A stretch of 43,021 nucleotides of DNA, taken from assembly GCA_902796595.1 (NCBI GenBank), contig CADBPM010000013.1:1-43021 (forward strand), read 5' to 3'. The position numbers and the translations under genes were made by a program. Origin of the DNA: an uncultured Lachnospiraceae bacterium (GTDB lineage Bacteria > Bacillota > Clostridia > Lachnospirales > Lachnospiraceae). The notes under the pieces were generated by a model. It did no database searches, was not told the DNA's origin, and was given only the letters and a program-made list of their open reading frames with translations. Position 1 is the first letter of the stretch. Each line of letters starts with the position of its first letter. This document shows positions 25,897 to 33,367 of this stretch, piece after piece.

Positions 25897-26853
25897 ATGA
25901 AAATGAATAGTGACTGGAAAAAAATAAAAACTGCTCTTCGTCATAAACCATATATCATAGTTGGAATGTGCTCCTGCGAAAGTGATGAAATATGCAGGGT
26001 GCTTGATAAGCACAATATTCCTTATGATAAGGCGGATCTTTCATATAAACAGCCTGTATGGCAGAAATTACCTGAGGAACAGCAGGTAAAGATAAGGGAG
26101 GCTTTTGCAGGCGGACGTCCGGTTATCGGCTTTTGTATAAATGGTTCGGCTCCGGAAGAGGCTATAAGCGTGCCTATTGTATGGTACGGTCTGGATGCAG
26201 AACAAAACGAGGCGGGTCCTCTTGTGCAGCTTGATATGGCACTTGATGGGGAGGTTTCGCCTTACCATGAACTTGTGGCAGCAAACAGCTGGGGCTTCAT
26301 TTTTGAAATGAGGAAAACAGCTGTAAGGCTGATGAAAGGTGAAGGTGCCCAGGAATGCTACGACAGGATAATGACCGAGTCAAGGATAAAGCAGGAAAAT
26401 TTTGAAAATTATGTACGCAGGGACTATGACCCTGAGGAGTATGGTATTGGAGATATTCCTGCAAAGTATAGGGCTGGAATGAATATGGTCATGAAGACGA
26501 TAAGACGCAGAGACAGGCGTGCTCAGGGAGTCAGTGTTGATCAGGAAAAGAATGCCGAGAAAGCAGTTCTTGGTGCTTATCTTGTCGGAAGCGTGACTGT
26601 TGTGGAGTCCGAGAACACTGCGCCGTCTGCTCTTCTTGACAGGCTTATAGAGTCGGAAAGATTTGGCGTGCTTATGCTTCTTAGCGGAAACCTTAGTTAT
26701 TTTTACGGGCCTAATACCAAGGTAAATAAACTTAAGGAGCATTTTCCTGACGGAAGAGTGGGGGCTGGCATTGGCAATAGGGGCTTCTGGTACAGTCATT
26801 ACAGCAAACCGCTTGTACTTGAATATGTAAAAAATATGGAAAAGAAGAAATGA
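25897..26853 (+). CDS. Conserved-looking protein of unknown function
   Basis: The 318-residue soluble protein is not recognised. The N-terminus (YIIVGMCSCESDEICRVL, residues 18-35) has two close cysteines followed by an alternating alpha/beta pattern. A basic stretch IRRRDRRAQG is near residue 205 and a glycine-rich RVGAGIGNRGFWYSHYSKP is near the C-terminus. Start 25897 is chosen because AAAGGTG lies 6 nt upstream; a GTG at 25888 overlaps that site. It lies 32 nt after the GH27 gene and 27 nt before the sirtuin gene, so it is probably co-transcribed with both. Confidence 0.7.
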   Translation: MKMNSDWKKIKTALRHKPYIIVGMCSCESDEICRVLDKHNIPYDKADLSYKQPVWQKLPEEQQVKIREAFAGGRPVIGFCINGSAPEEAISVPIVWYGLDAEQNEAGPLVQLDMALDGEVSPYHELVAANSWGFIFEMRKTAVRLMKGEGAQECYDRIMTESRIKQENFENYVRRDYDPEEYGIGDIPAKYRAGMNMVMKTIRRRDRRAQGVSVDQEKNAEKAVLGAYLVGSVTVVESENTAPSALLDRLIESERFGVLMLLSGNLSYFYGPNTKVNKLKEHFPDGRVGAGIGNRGFWYSHYSKPLVLEYVKNMEKKK

Positions 26854-26880
26854 TGAATTGATTCGATCAAGGGAGTGGAT

Positions 26881-27669
26881 ATGGACGAGAAGATAAAAAC
26901 TTTGTCTGACTGGATAAATGAAAGTCACAATATCGTTTTCTTTGGCGGAGCAGGAGTTTCTACAGAGAGCGGCATTCCTGATTTCAGAAGCGTTGACGGA
27001 TTATATAACCAGAAATATAAATTTCCACCGGAAGAAATCATCAGTCACAGTTTTTATAAAAGAAATCAGAAGGAATTTTACCGTTTTTACTGGGACAGGA
27101 TGATCTACCGAGACGCCAGACCGAATATTACTCATGAATTTCTTGCAAAACTTGAAGAGGCAGGAAAGCTTTCTGCTGTGGTTACGCAGAATATCGACGG
27201 ACTTCATCAGAAGGCAGGCAGCAAAAAGGTGTATGAGCTTCATGGCTCTACGCTTAGAAATTATTGTGAAAAATGCGGAAAGTTCTATTCTCTTGATGAT
27301 GCATTTGAAAGAGCCTTGTGCGATAAGGATGATTTCTTTAAAAATGCTGACGGAACCTACGAACCGGGAGTGCCGAGGTGTGCAGACTGTGGCGGTACAA
27401 TAAAGCCGGATGTTGTGCTTTATGAAGAAGGGCTTGATGAGGACACTATTGAGGGCGCTGTGCGTGCCATTGCCGATGCGGATATGCTTATAATAGGAGG
27501 AACTTCGCTTGTTGTGTACCCTGCGGCAGGATTTATAAGGTATTACAAGGGCAATAAGCTTGTTCTTATAAACAAGAGCCATACTCAGATGGATTCGGAA
27601 TCAGACCTTGTAATAAACAGGGGGCTTGGTGAAGTTTTCAGTGAGGTCATAAAAAATACTGGCATCTGA
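26881..27669 (+). CDS. NAD-dependent protein deacylase (sirtuin, CobB/Sir2 family)
   Basis: Removes acetyl or other acyl groups from lysines using NAD+. The 262-residue protein shows GAGVSTESGIPDFRS (24-38), TQNIDGLH (102-109), catalytic His121 in ELHGS and a zinc ribbon (Cys129, Cys132, Cys167, Cys170). AAGGGAG sits 5 nt before ATG 26881; a GTG 6 nt earlier overlaps the ribosome binding site. Probably the third gene of the GH27 transcript. No acetyltransferase partner is seen nearby. Confidence 0.95.
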   Translation: MDEKIKTLSDWINESHNIVFFGGAGVSTESGIPDFRSVDGLYNQKYKFPPEEIISHSFYKRNQKEFYRFYWDRMIYRDARPNITHEFLAKLEEAGKLSAVVTQNIDGLHQKAGSKKVYELHGSTLRNYCEKCGKFYSLDDAFERALCDKDDFFKNADGTYEPGVPRCADCGGTIKPDVVLYEEGLDEDTIEGAVRAIADADMLIIGGTSLVVYPAAGFIRYYKGNKLVLINKSHTQMDSESDLVINRGLGEVFSEVIKNTGI

Positions 27670-27721
27670 CTATTAAGGCGCTGTCCGGCAGAGCATTTCA
27701 ACTTGTTTACTCGTTTTATTT

Positions 27722-27997
27722 TTAATCTGTAATGATAAAACTACGCTCCTCGTCTTTGATGGGGAGTGTTTTTTCTTCCATATCGGAAATGTCTATCCAG
27801 GATGAATTGTTTAAAATAACAAGAAGTTCATTTATAAGTGCCTCCTCGCCCTGCACTTCCATCATAACGCTTCCGTCATATTCATTGCGCACCCATCCTG
27901 TGAGGCCTAAGTGGTTGGCGCTGTTGCTTGCTCTGTACCTGAAACCGACTCCCTGTACATATCCGCGAAATATAAATCTTTTTCTTATTTTACTCAT
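27722..27997 (-). CDS. acyP: Acylphosphatase
   Basis: Hydrolyses acyl-phosphates such as acetyl phosphate and 1,3-bisphosphoglycerate. The 91-residue protein has the signature GYVQGVGFRYRA with catalytic Arg20 and GWVRNEYDGSV with Asn38. An in-frame TAA lies three codons before the ATG, so the start is fixed. The promoter leaves almost no leader and no ribosome binding site is visible, so the mRNA may be nearly leaderless. Confidence 0.95.
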   Translation of the reverse strand: MSKIRKRFIFRGYVQGVGFRYRASNSANHLGLTGWVRNEYDGSVMMEVQGEEALINELLVILNNSSWIDISDMEEKTLPIKDEERSFIITD

Positions 27998-28007
27998 AGT
28001 GCTTTAA

Positions 28008-28036
28008 AGTATAACGCCTTTTTAGGATATTTACAA
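28008..28036 (-). promoter_or_regulatory. acyP: Promoter of acyP
   Basis: Minus strand: TTGTAA (complement 28031-28036), 17-bp spacer, TATACT (complement 28008-28013). Its expected start lies only 3-5 nt before the acyP ATG. Confidence 0.7.
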
Positions 28037-28077
28037 TAAGTTAAAGCACTGCTTAAAGGTGCAATCCTTAATTTTAC

Positions 28078-28106
28078 TTTACGTTACGCCTCTAATGCAT
28101 TATAAT
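28078..28106 (+). promoter_or_regulatory. Promoter of the acidic membrane protein gene
   Basis: TTTACG (28078-28083), 17-bp spacer, TATAAT (28101-28106). The transcript would begin with the repeat-bearing leader (28111-28188). Confidence 0.65.
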
Positions 28107-28110
28107 AATT

Positions 28111-28188
28111 ACTGAAGTGCACTGCGAAGCAGGGTACTTCGCTCTGCCAGCCATCGCGAAGCAGGGTACTTCAGTATGCCAGCTATCG
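28111..28188 (+). repeat. Two 32-bp direct repeats forming hairpins in an mRNA leader
   Basis: GCGAAGCAGGGTACTTC occurs at 28124-28140 and 28156-28172, each followed by a related segment containing TGCCAGCYATC. Copy 1 can fold as GCGAAG-N7-CTTCGC; ACTGAAGT (28111-28118) and ACTTCAGT (28168-28175) could enclose the whole. It lies between the promoter and the gene at 28244. Confidence 0.65.
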
Positions 28189-28243
28189 TGTGGCAGTTCT
28201 ACAATAGAGAGAGCGCGACTCTCGGAATGCGAGGTTAGGTTTC

Positions 28244-29311
28244 ATGGATAAGAACAGAGTTGTTCCGTCTTGTGTGTTGTTCCTTGCTCTATTTATAGCG
28301 GAAATATACGCGGTTGTGCAATTTCGGGATAACCCGGTTGTGCCTTTGGTCATCTGTATTCTTTTACTTGCATCAGCATGGTTTTCTTTGAGTGAGCTGT
28401 TAAAGTTTGAAAAAATGCTTGGTTCATCGCAGGAACCTTCAAAAGAAGATGATCAGGTTAAGTATATAAAGGCAGCAGCAAGCTTTCAAAAGAAGACCTT
28501 CGAGTTTCTTTCGGAGGAACTTTATGAACTTGAAAAGAAAATTCCGTCTACATACGACGACAGTGATGTAAAAAAGCATATAAAAGCGACGATCAAATTT
28601 GAACGTGAAAATACGAAGCAGCTCATTTCAACCATGAGGCAAGGAATTGAGCAGAATGCGGCTGTATTGGAGAGCCTTTCCAACAGTGTGGCAGAGCTTA
28701 AAGAAACAGTGAGATCCACTGAGACTGCGTCTGAAAGAGGTGACGAGATGGAGATAGCTGAGAGCCTTCGCGAGATTGCAGCAAAACTTGACACTCTTAC
28801 TGAGGCGATTAAGAATATTCCTTCGGCAAATGTGCAATATGCGGCGAGCCCGGCAGCGGGTGCGGAAAATATAAGTCCGGCTGTGACAGAAGAAGTTCCG
28901 GTTATGGAGCTTGAGCCTGAACTTGAAATGTCAGCGGAACCTTATGAGGAAGCAGTTTCTGAAATGGAAATAGAGCCTGCGGTGGAAGCTCCTGCAGAGC
29001 CAGTTTCCGAGTCTGAGCCTGTAATGGATATAGAAGCGGAAGAGACGCCAATTCCAGAAGCAGAGCCGATTTCTGAGCCGGAACCAGTGGTTACACCGGT
29101 ATCAGATGACCCGAACCACAAGATGAGTCCGGATGAGATAGCGGCTCTTTTTGCAGGTACAGCAAGCTCAGAGCCTGAACTGGAGCCAGTTCCGGAACCT
29201 GAACCAGAGCCGGAGCCGGTACCAAAGCCGATAACACCGGTATCAGATGATCCAAATCATGTTATGACGCCGGATGAAATAGCAGCACTTATTGCATCAG
29301 CAGGAAATTAA
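28244..29311 (+). CDS. Acidic membrane protein with coiled coil and duplicated C-terminal motif
   Basis: The 355-residue protein has two adjacent N-terminal membrane segments (about residues 8-26 and 31-50). A helical/coiled-coil region spans about residues 70-195, then a long Glu/Pro-rich tail. The tail holds two copies of a motif TPVSDDPNHxM-x-PDEIAALxA, at about residues 284-305 and 331-352. The PDEIAAL part resembles the SQDEIDALL motif at the N-terminus of FliM/FliN-type switch proteins, so it may be a protein-docking peptide (inference). No family recognised. It precedes an exonuclease gene by 10 nt. Confidence 0.72.
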   Translation: MDKNRVVPSCVLFLALFIAEIYAVVQFRDNPVVPLVICILLLASAWFSLSELLKFEKMLGSSQEPSKEDDQVKYIKAAASFQKKTFEFLSEELYELEKKIPSTYDDSDVKKHIKATIKFERENTKQLISTMRQGIEQNAAVLESLSNSVAELKETVRSTETASERGDEMEIAESLREIAAKLDTLTEAIKNIPSANVQYAASPAAGAENISPAVTEEVPVMELEPELEMSAEPYEEAVSEMEIEPAVEAPAEPVSESEPVMDIEAEETPIPEAEPISEPEPVVTPVSDDPNHKMSPDEIAALFAGTASSEPELEPVPEPEPEPEPVPKPITPVSDDPNHVMTPDEIAALIASAGN

Positions 29312-29321
29312 TTTAATAAAC

Positions 29322-30245
29322 ATGAATTATGTAGTTTTTGATCTTGAATGGAATCAGGCAGATACGTCAAAGGAAGAGGCACATGAGTCTCTTCCTTTTG
29401 AGATTATAGAGATAGGGGCGGTCAAGCTTGATGAAAATCTGAAAAGAGTGGGTACATTTCACAGGATTATAAAGCCAGTCGTATACCCTGAACTTTTTTC
29501 ATATACACGCGATATTGTAAATCTGACGGATGAAGATCTTGCAGAGGGAGTTCCCTTTGAAGTGGCATGCAGAGATTTTTTGAAATGGTGCGGGAAGACT
29601 TCAGAGTACAGATTCTGTACATGGGGAACGCTTGATCTGACCCAGTTACAGAGGAATATGGAGTGGTTTGGAGTAGAGAATCATTTTTCGAGGCCACTTG
29701 TATATTTCAACGTGCAGCAGCTTTTTTCGATAGACAGACAGGAAGAGAAGGAAAAGGCGTATTCATTGGAAACTGCGGTTGAAATGCTTATGCTTCCTGA
29801 AACGGGAGAGTATCATTCTGCATTGGCGGATGCTTCATATACAGCTAATATTATGCAGAAGATTGACAGGGAACTTTTAAAAAAGTATCCGGCAGCAGAC
29901 CCTTACAGATTTCCACTTACAAGCGATCAGGAATTTTATGTAAGGTATCCGGATCACAGCATTTATATGACAAAGGCGTACAAGACAAAAGAGGCGCTCA
30001 AGGTTGCGGAGCTTTATATGCCTATAAAATGCAGTGTGTGCGGCAGGAGGATAAGAAGGCTTATTCCATGGTACACAAACAACTGTAAGGCATATTATAC
30101 GGTTGGCAAATGCCGCGAAGATGGTCACATGAAGGTTAAAAAAGTTATTAAAAATCCCGATGGAAAGCATTATTTTGAAATTCAGACAGTAAGAAAAGTT
30201 GACTCCGATAAGGCAATGCAGCTTATAAAGAATCACAAAAGATAG
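29322..30245 (+). CDS. DEDDh-type 3'-5' exonuclease with C-terminal cysteine-rich extension
   Basis: The 307-residue protein begins directly with exonuclease motif I (VVFDLEWN: Asp7, Glu9). It continues with IIEIGAVKL, motif II TWGTLDLTQL and motif III YHSALADASYTA (His and Asp). The first 180 residues resemble the DnaQ/KapD-like exonuclease fold. The last 100 residues add CSVCGRRIRR and NNCKAYYTVGKC, possibly a zinc site for nucleic-acid binding. Start 29322 is chosen because the fold starts there; the upstream AGGAAA is far, so translation may be coupled to the preceding gene. Confidence 0.82.
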   Translation: MNYVVFDLEWNQADTSKEEAHESLPFEIIEIGAVKLDENLKRVGTFHRIIKPVVYPELFSYTRDIVNLTDEDLAEGVPFEVACRDFLKWCGKTSEYRFCTWGTLDLTQLQRNMEWFGVENHFSRPLVYFNVQQLFSIDRQEEKEKAYSLETAVEMLMLPETGEYHSALADASYTANIMQKIDRELLKKYPAADPYRFPLTSDQEFYVRYPDHSIYMTKAYKTKEALKVAELYMPIKCSVCGRRIRRLIPWYTNNCKAYYTVGKCREDGHMKVKKVIKNPDGKHYFEIQTVRKVDSDKAMQLIKNHKR

Positions 30246-30276
30246 AGAACTCCGCAGAAATGCGGAGTTCTCTTTA
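30244..30276. terminator. Bidirectional terminator between convergent genes
   Basis: AGAGAACTCCGCA/TGCGGAGTTCTCT with a GAAA tetraloop, overlapping the exonuclease stop codon and followed by TT. It also serves the minus-strand carboxypeptidase gene. Confidence 0.85.
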
Positions 30277-30281
30277 AGGTT

Positions 30282-31748
30282 TTAGAATCTAATATGTCTT
30301 TTATCTATGCCACTTGACTTGCGCAGGCGTTTATGCATCATATAGCGCTTTCTTCTTTTCCTGCGGGGGCGAAGAACTTTTATATCGTAAATGATAAATA
30401 TGATGACAACTGCTGCAATCACAAGCAGAGTGATGATTCCTTTTTTACTGTCGAAGAGGAAATTGCGGATGTTGGTAAAAAAGGTATTTAATCCGGCTGA
30501 ATATTCTTCTGCGGAAACTTCAACGGCACTTTGACTTGCAGGAGCTGTTGCTTCTATCAGAGATAGATTTTGGGTACCTGTGTAGATAAGCTCTGTCTGA
30601 CCTATTTTATGGTTGCGGTAAATGTAATCAATAGTTCCTACAATATTGGCACCCTCTTTTACTGATGTGATCGAATCATCGTAGGTGCAGTCCGTTATTA
30701 CTGAGTCAAAGTCACATTTTTTGGGTATAGAGAGCATTGCAGGTCCCGAAGCTGTAAATACTGCTACGGGATCTTTTTTTAGGATCCTTGTATAAAGTGC
30801 AGAACCTGAAACAGCAGGATCAAGGGTTACTTTGTCGCTTGTTTCCATGCGGAAACGCTTAAAAGTGTGGTCTAAAAGCTTCAGAGAACTTTCATATTGG
30901 TCTGCGCGGCACCCTGCCTTCATCACGACGCACACAACATCCATGCTGCCCTTTTTTGCACAGGAGACAAGTGTATAGCCTGCCTCCGAGGTGTAGCCTG
31001 TTTTTCCGGCATAGCAGTATTCATAACCATATTCCGGATTTTCAGCAGGATTTATCATCTGATGTGTGTTTGCTATAGGTCGTGTTTCATCTATTTTATT
31101 TGTTTTTGGGATAACATATTTTTTTAGCCCTGCTATCCTTACGAAATCGGGGTGTCTTGCTGCTTCCCTTGCTATGAGAGCCATATCGTAGGCACAGGTA
31201 TAATGGTTTTCATTATAAAGTCCGCATGGGTTTGCAAAGTGAGTGTTCACGCAGCCAAGCTCTCTTGCCTTTTCATTCATCATACCGACAAAGTTATCGA
31301 CACTGCCGCCTACGTGAATCGCGATTGCATTTGCGACTTCATTTGCAGAGGCAAGGAGCATGCCATGCAGAGCATTTTCGAGGGAAAGCTTTTCCCCAAT
31401 CTGCATACCTATACTGGAACTTTCGTTGTCGCCTGTATTTATGGCTTCGTCGGTAAATTCTACATCCTCTGAAAGAGAACTACAGTTTTCCAAGGCTAAA
31501 AGTGCTGTCATGACTTTGGTGATACTTGCGGGGTACTCTTTTTTGGTACCTTCCTTTTCGAAGAGAACCGTTCCGGTATCCACGTTCATTACAACAGCGG
31601 AGCCTGCCTTTATTGATGGGCAGTCCGGCCATGAATCGGTGGCAGCAGAGGCACTTGCAGTAGGAATGCTGCCTGTTACTGCTGTAAAAATGAGTGCTGT
31701 TACAGCGGCTTTTTTGATTATTTTTCTAAATATGCTTAAAAATGACAT
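30282..31748 (-). CDS. D-alanyl-D-alanine carboxypeptidase (low-molecular-weight PBP, DacA/DacF type)
   Basis: Trims the terminal D-Ala of peptidoglycan stem peptides outside the membrane. The 488-residue protein has a signal peptide (residues 1-36), then the penicillin-binding motifs S75-I-T-K78, S134-A-N136 and K249-T-G251. A C-terminal domain follows, and a transmembrane anchor at about residues 435-460 is trailed by a very basic tail (RPRRKRRKRY). The C-terminal membrane helix with Arg/Lys tail is longer than the usual amphipathic anchor. The site before the ATG is a weak ribosome binding site. Monocistronic. Confidence 0.94.
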   Translation of the reverse strand: MSFLSIFRKIIKKAAVTALIFTAVTGSIPTASASAATDSWPDCPSIKAGSAVVMNVDTGTVLFEKEGTKKEYPASITKVMTALLALENCSSLSEDVEFTDEAINTGDNESSSIGMQIGEKLSLENALHGMLLASANEVANAIAIHVGGSVDNFVGMMNEKARELGCVNTHFANPCGLYNENHYTCAYDMALIAREAARHPDFVRIAGLKKYVIPKTNKIDETRPIANTHQMINPAENPEYGYEYCYAGKTGYTSEAGYTLVSCAKKGSMDVVCVVMKAGCRADQYESSLKLLDHTFKRFRMETSDKVTLDPAVSGSALYTRILKKDPVAVFTASGPAMLSIPKKCDFDSVITDCTYDDSITSVKEGANIVGTIDYIYRNHKIGQTELIYTGTQNLSLIEATAPASQSAVEVSAEEYSAGLNTFFTNIRNFLFDSKKGIITLLVIAAVVIIFIIYDIKVLRPRRKRRKRYMMHKRLRKSSGIDKRHIRF

Positions 31749-31768
31749 AATTTATACCAAAAATGAAA

Positions 31769-31797
31769 TTGACAATCCTAAAAAAATACTGTACTGT
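31769..31797 (+). promoter_or_regulatory. trmB: Promoter of trmB
   Basis: TTGACA (31769-31774), 17-bp spacer, TACTGT (31792-31797). Good -35, weak -10; the leader is short and holds GGAGG. Confidence 0.55.
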
Positions 31798-31826
31798 AAA
31801 ACTGTTTGGTTATATGGAGGTAAATA

Positions 31827-32480
31827 ATGCGTCTTCGTAATGTAAAAGGTTCACGTGATACTATCGCGGACAGCGAATTCGTTGTACATGAGCCAGAATC
31901 TGTAAAAGGCACCTGGAGAGGATATTTTCCTAATAAGGCACCTCTTTATATCGAGATAGGTATGGGCAAGGGTAAGTTTATAACCACTCTTGCAGGCCTT
32001 CATCCTGATATAAATTTTATCGGAATTGAAAAATATTCAAGTGTCCTTGTAAGAGGTATAGAAAAGGAGAGCGAACTGCTCCTTCCAAACCTCAGATTTA
32101 TAAGGATGGATGCCGAAGACATAAATAATGTTTTCGCAGAGGGTGAGGTAGACCGGATATATCTGAATTTCTCTGATCCATGGCCTAAGGACCGTCATGC
32201 GAAAAGAAGACTCACATCCAGGCAGTTTCTTGCACGGTACGATAAAATGCTCGTGCCGGATGGTAAAATCTGTTTTAAAACTGATAATGTGCCGCTCTTT
32301 GACTTTTCAATCGAAGAGGCAAATGAGGCCGGCTGGGATATATCGGAATTTACACGCGATCTGCACCACAGCGAGTGGGTAGAAGGAAATGTAATGACCG
32401 AATATGAGGAGAAGTTTTCTGCCAAGGGTAATCCTATCTGCAGAATGGTTCTCACAAGAAAACCGGAGCACACATCTTAG
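31827..32480 (+). CDS. trmB: tRNA (guanine-N7-)-methyltransferase (m7G46)
   Basis: Methylates G46 in the tRNA variable loop using S-adenosylmethionine. The 217-residue protein shows the SAM-binding IEIGMGKGKF (about residue 43), FIGIEKYSSVL, and the family signature YLNFSDPWPKDRHAKRRL with the catalytic Asp. TGGAGG lies 7 nt before the ATG. The minus-strand dac gene is divergent. No clear terminator follows; a small hairpin ACTTCT/AGAAGT lies at 32560-32578. Confidence 0.96.
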   Translation: MRLRNVKGSRDTIADSEFVVHEPESVKGTWRGYFPNKAPLYIEIGMGKGKFITTLAGLHPDINFIGIEKYSSVLVRGIEKESELLLPNLRFIRMDAEDINNVFAEGEVDRIYLNFSDPWPKDRHAKRRLTSRQFLARYDKMLVPDGKICFKTDNVPLFDFSIEEANEAGWDISEFTRDLHHSEWVEGNVMTEYEEKFSAKGNPICRMVLTRKPEHTS

Positions 32481-32569
32481 TATAGTATAGATTTAAGGTG
32501 AGCGCAATAAATAATTGCGTAAGTCTTAGGGTGTTTGCAAGAAAATTCCGTTTTTCTTACTTCTTTTAC

Positions 32570-32598
32570 TTGAGAAGTAGTTAAGAAAGTAGTAAAAT
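32570..32598 (+). promoter_or_regulatory. Promoter of the gene at 32629
   Basis: TTGAGA (32570-32575), 17-bp spacer, TAAAAT (32593-32598). Short leader with a poor ribosome binding site (GTGAGG). Confidence 0.65.
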
Positions 32599-32628
32599 AG
32601 TTTATGTAAATCTGAAAGTGAGGCTGAA

Positions 32629-33249
32629 ATGATCAAACTTGAAAGAACCGCTGTCATGAATCTTGAAAACGCAATGCGCGGAGCAAGGAATCCACTTAAT
32701 TCATGGGCAAGGTCGGACAGTGCTTACGATAATGATCATAATTATGTGCTTGGCCCTAATGACTTGGACCTTGCAAAGAGGCTTGCAAGAGCAGGAAGCG
32801 ACCACAGGAAGTTTATCCGTCAGATATTTGTATCTGTGGATATTACAGCTCCTATATATTGGTGGAAAGAATACGATACTTACAAGGTGGCAACTGTTGC
32901 CAATTCTACCAGTACCATGCACAAGATTCAGGCAAAAGAGTTTGCTATGGAGGACTTCTCCACAGACCATCTTACACCCGAGGCAAAGGCTTCATTTAAG
33001 AAATACATAGAAGTTATAGAAGAAAGCAGATTGAAGTTCCTTGAAACAAAGGATAAGTCATACTGGTACAACATGATCCAGATGCTTCCTGAAAGCTACA
33101 ATCAGCTTCGCACGTGTTCTCTTAATTATGAGACGCTTACAAATATTTATTATGCTCGTAAGGACCACAAGCTTGCCGAATGGCATACTTTCTGTGACTG
33201 GATAAAGACGCTTCCTTATGCGGAGGATATCATCCTTAACAGAGATTAA
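32629..33249 (+). CDS. Protein of unknown function, possibly ThyX-like
   Basis: The 206-residue soluble protein has the strongly patterned core IFVSVDITAPIYWWKEYDTY, a following TVANSTSTMHKI, and later LPESYNQLRTCSLNYETLTNIYYAR. The layout recalls a divergent flavin-dependent thymidylate synthase-like fold known from Firmicutes genomes and phages. The classical ThyX motif RHRxxSxNxxSxR is not present, so enzymatic function should not be assumed. It has its own promoter; transketolase follows after 118 nt. Confidence 0.5.
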   Translation: MIKLERTAVMNLENAMRGARNPLNSWARSDSAYDNDHNYVLGPNDLDLAKRLARAGSDHRKFIRQIFVSVDITAPIYWWKEYDTYKVATVANSTSTMHKIQAKEFAMEDFSTDHLTPEAKASFKKYIEVIEESRLKFLETKDKSYWYNMIQMLPESYNQLRTCSLNYETLTNIYYARKDHKLAEWHTFCDWIKTLPYAEDIILNRD

Positions 33250-33367
33250 GCAGTACAGTCCTTGAGATAATGCCGTATATCGCCGGAAGGCAATCATTTT
33301 TAGCGGCAGGCTTTATAAAACGTTGTATTGCAAAGCAGTACGACAATAACCGGGGAGGGTTTTAACA

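Noticed and set aside
26380..26928. 182-residue minus-strand frame
   Set aside because: Antisense to the unknown protein and sirtuin starts; shadow composition and no promoter or ribosome binding site.
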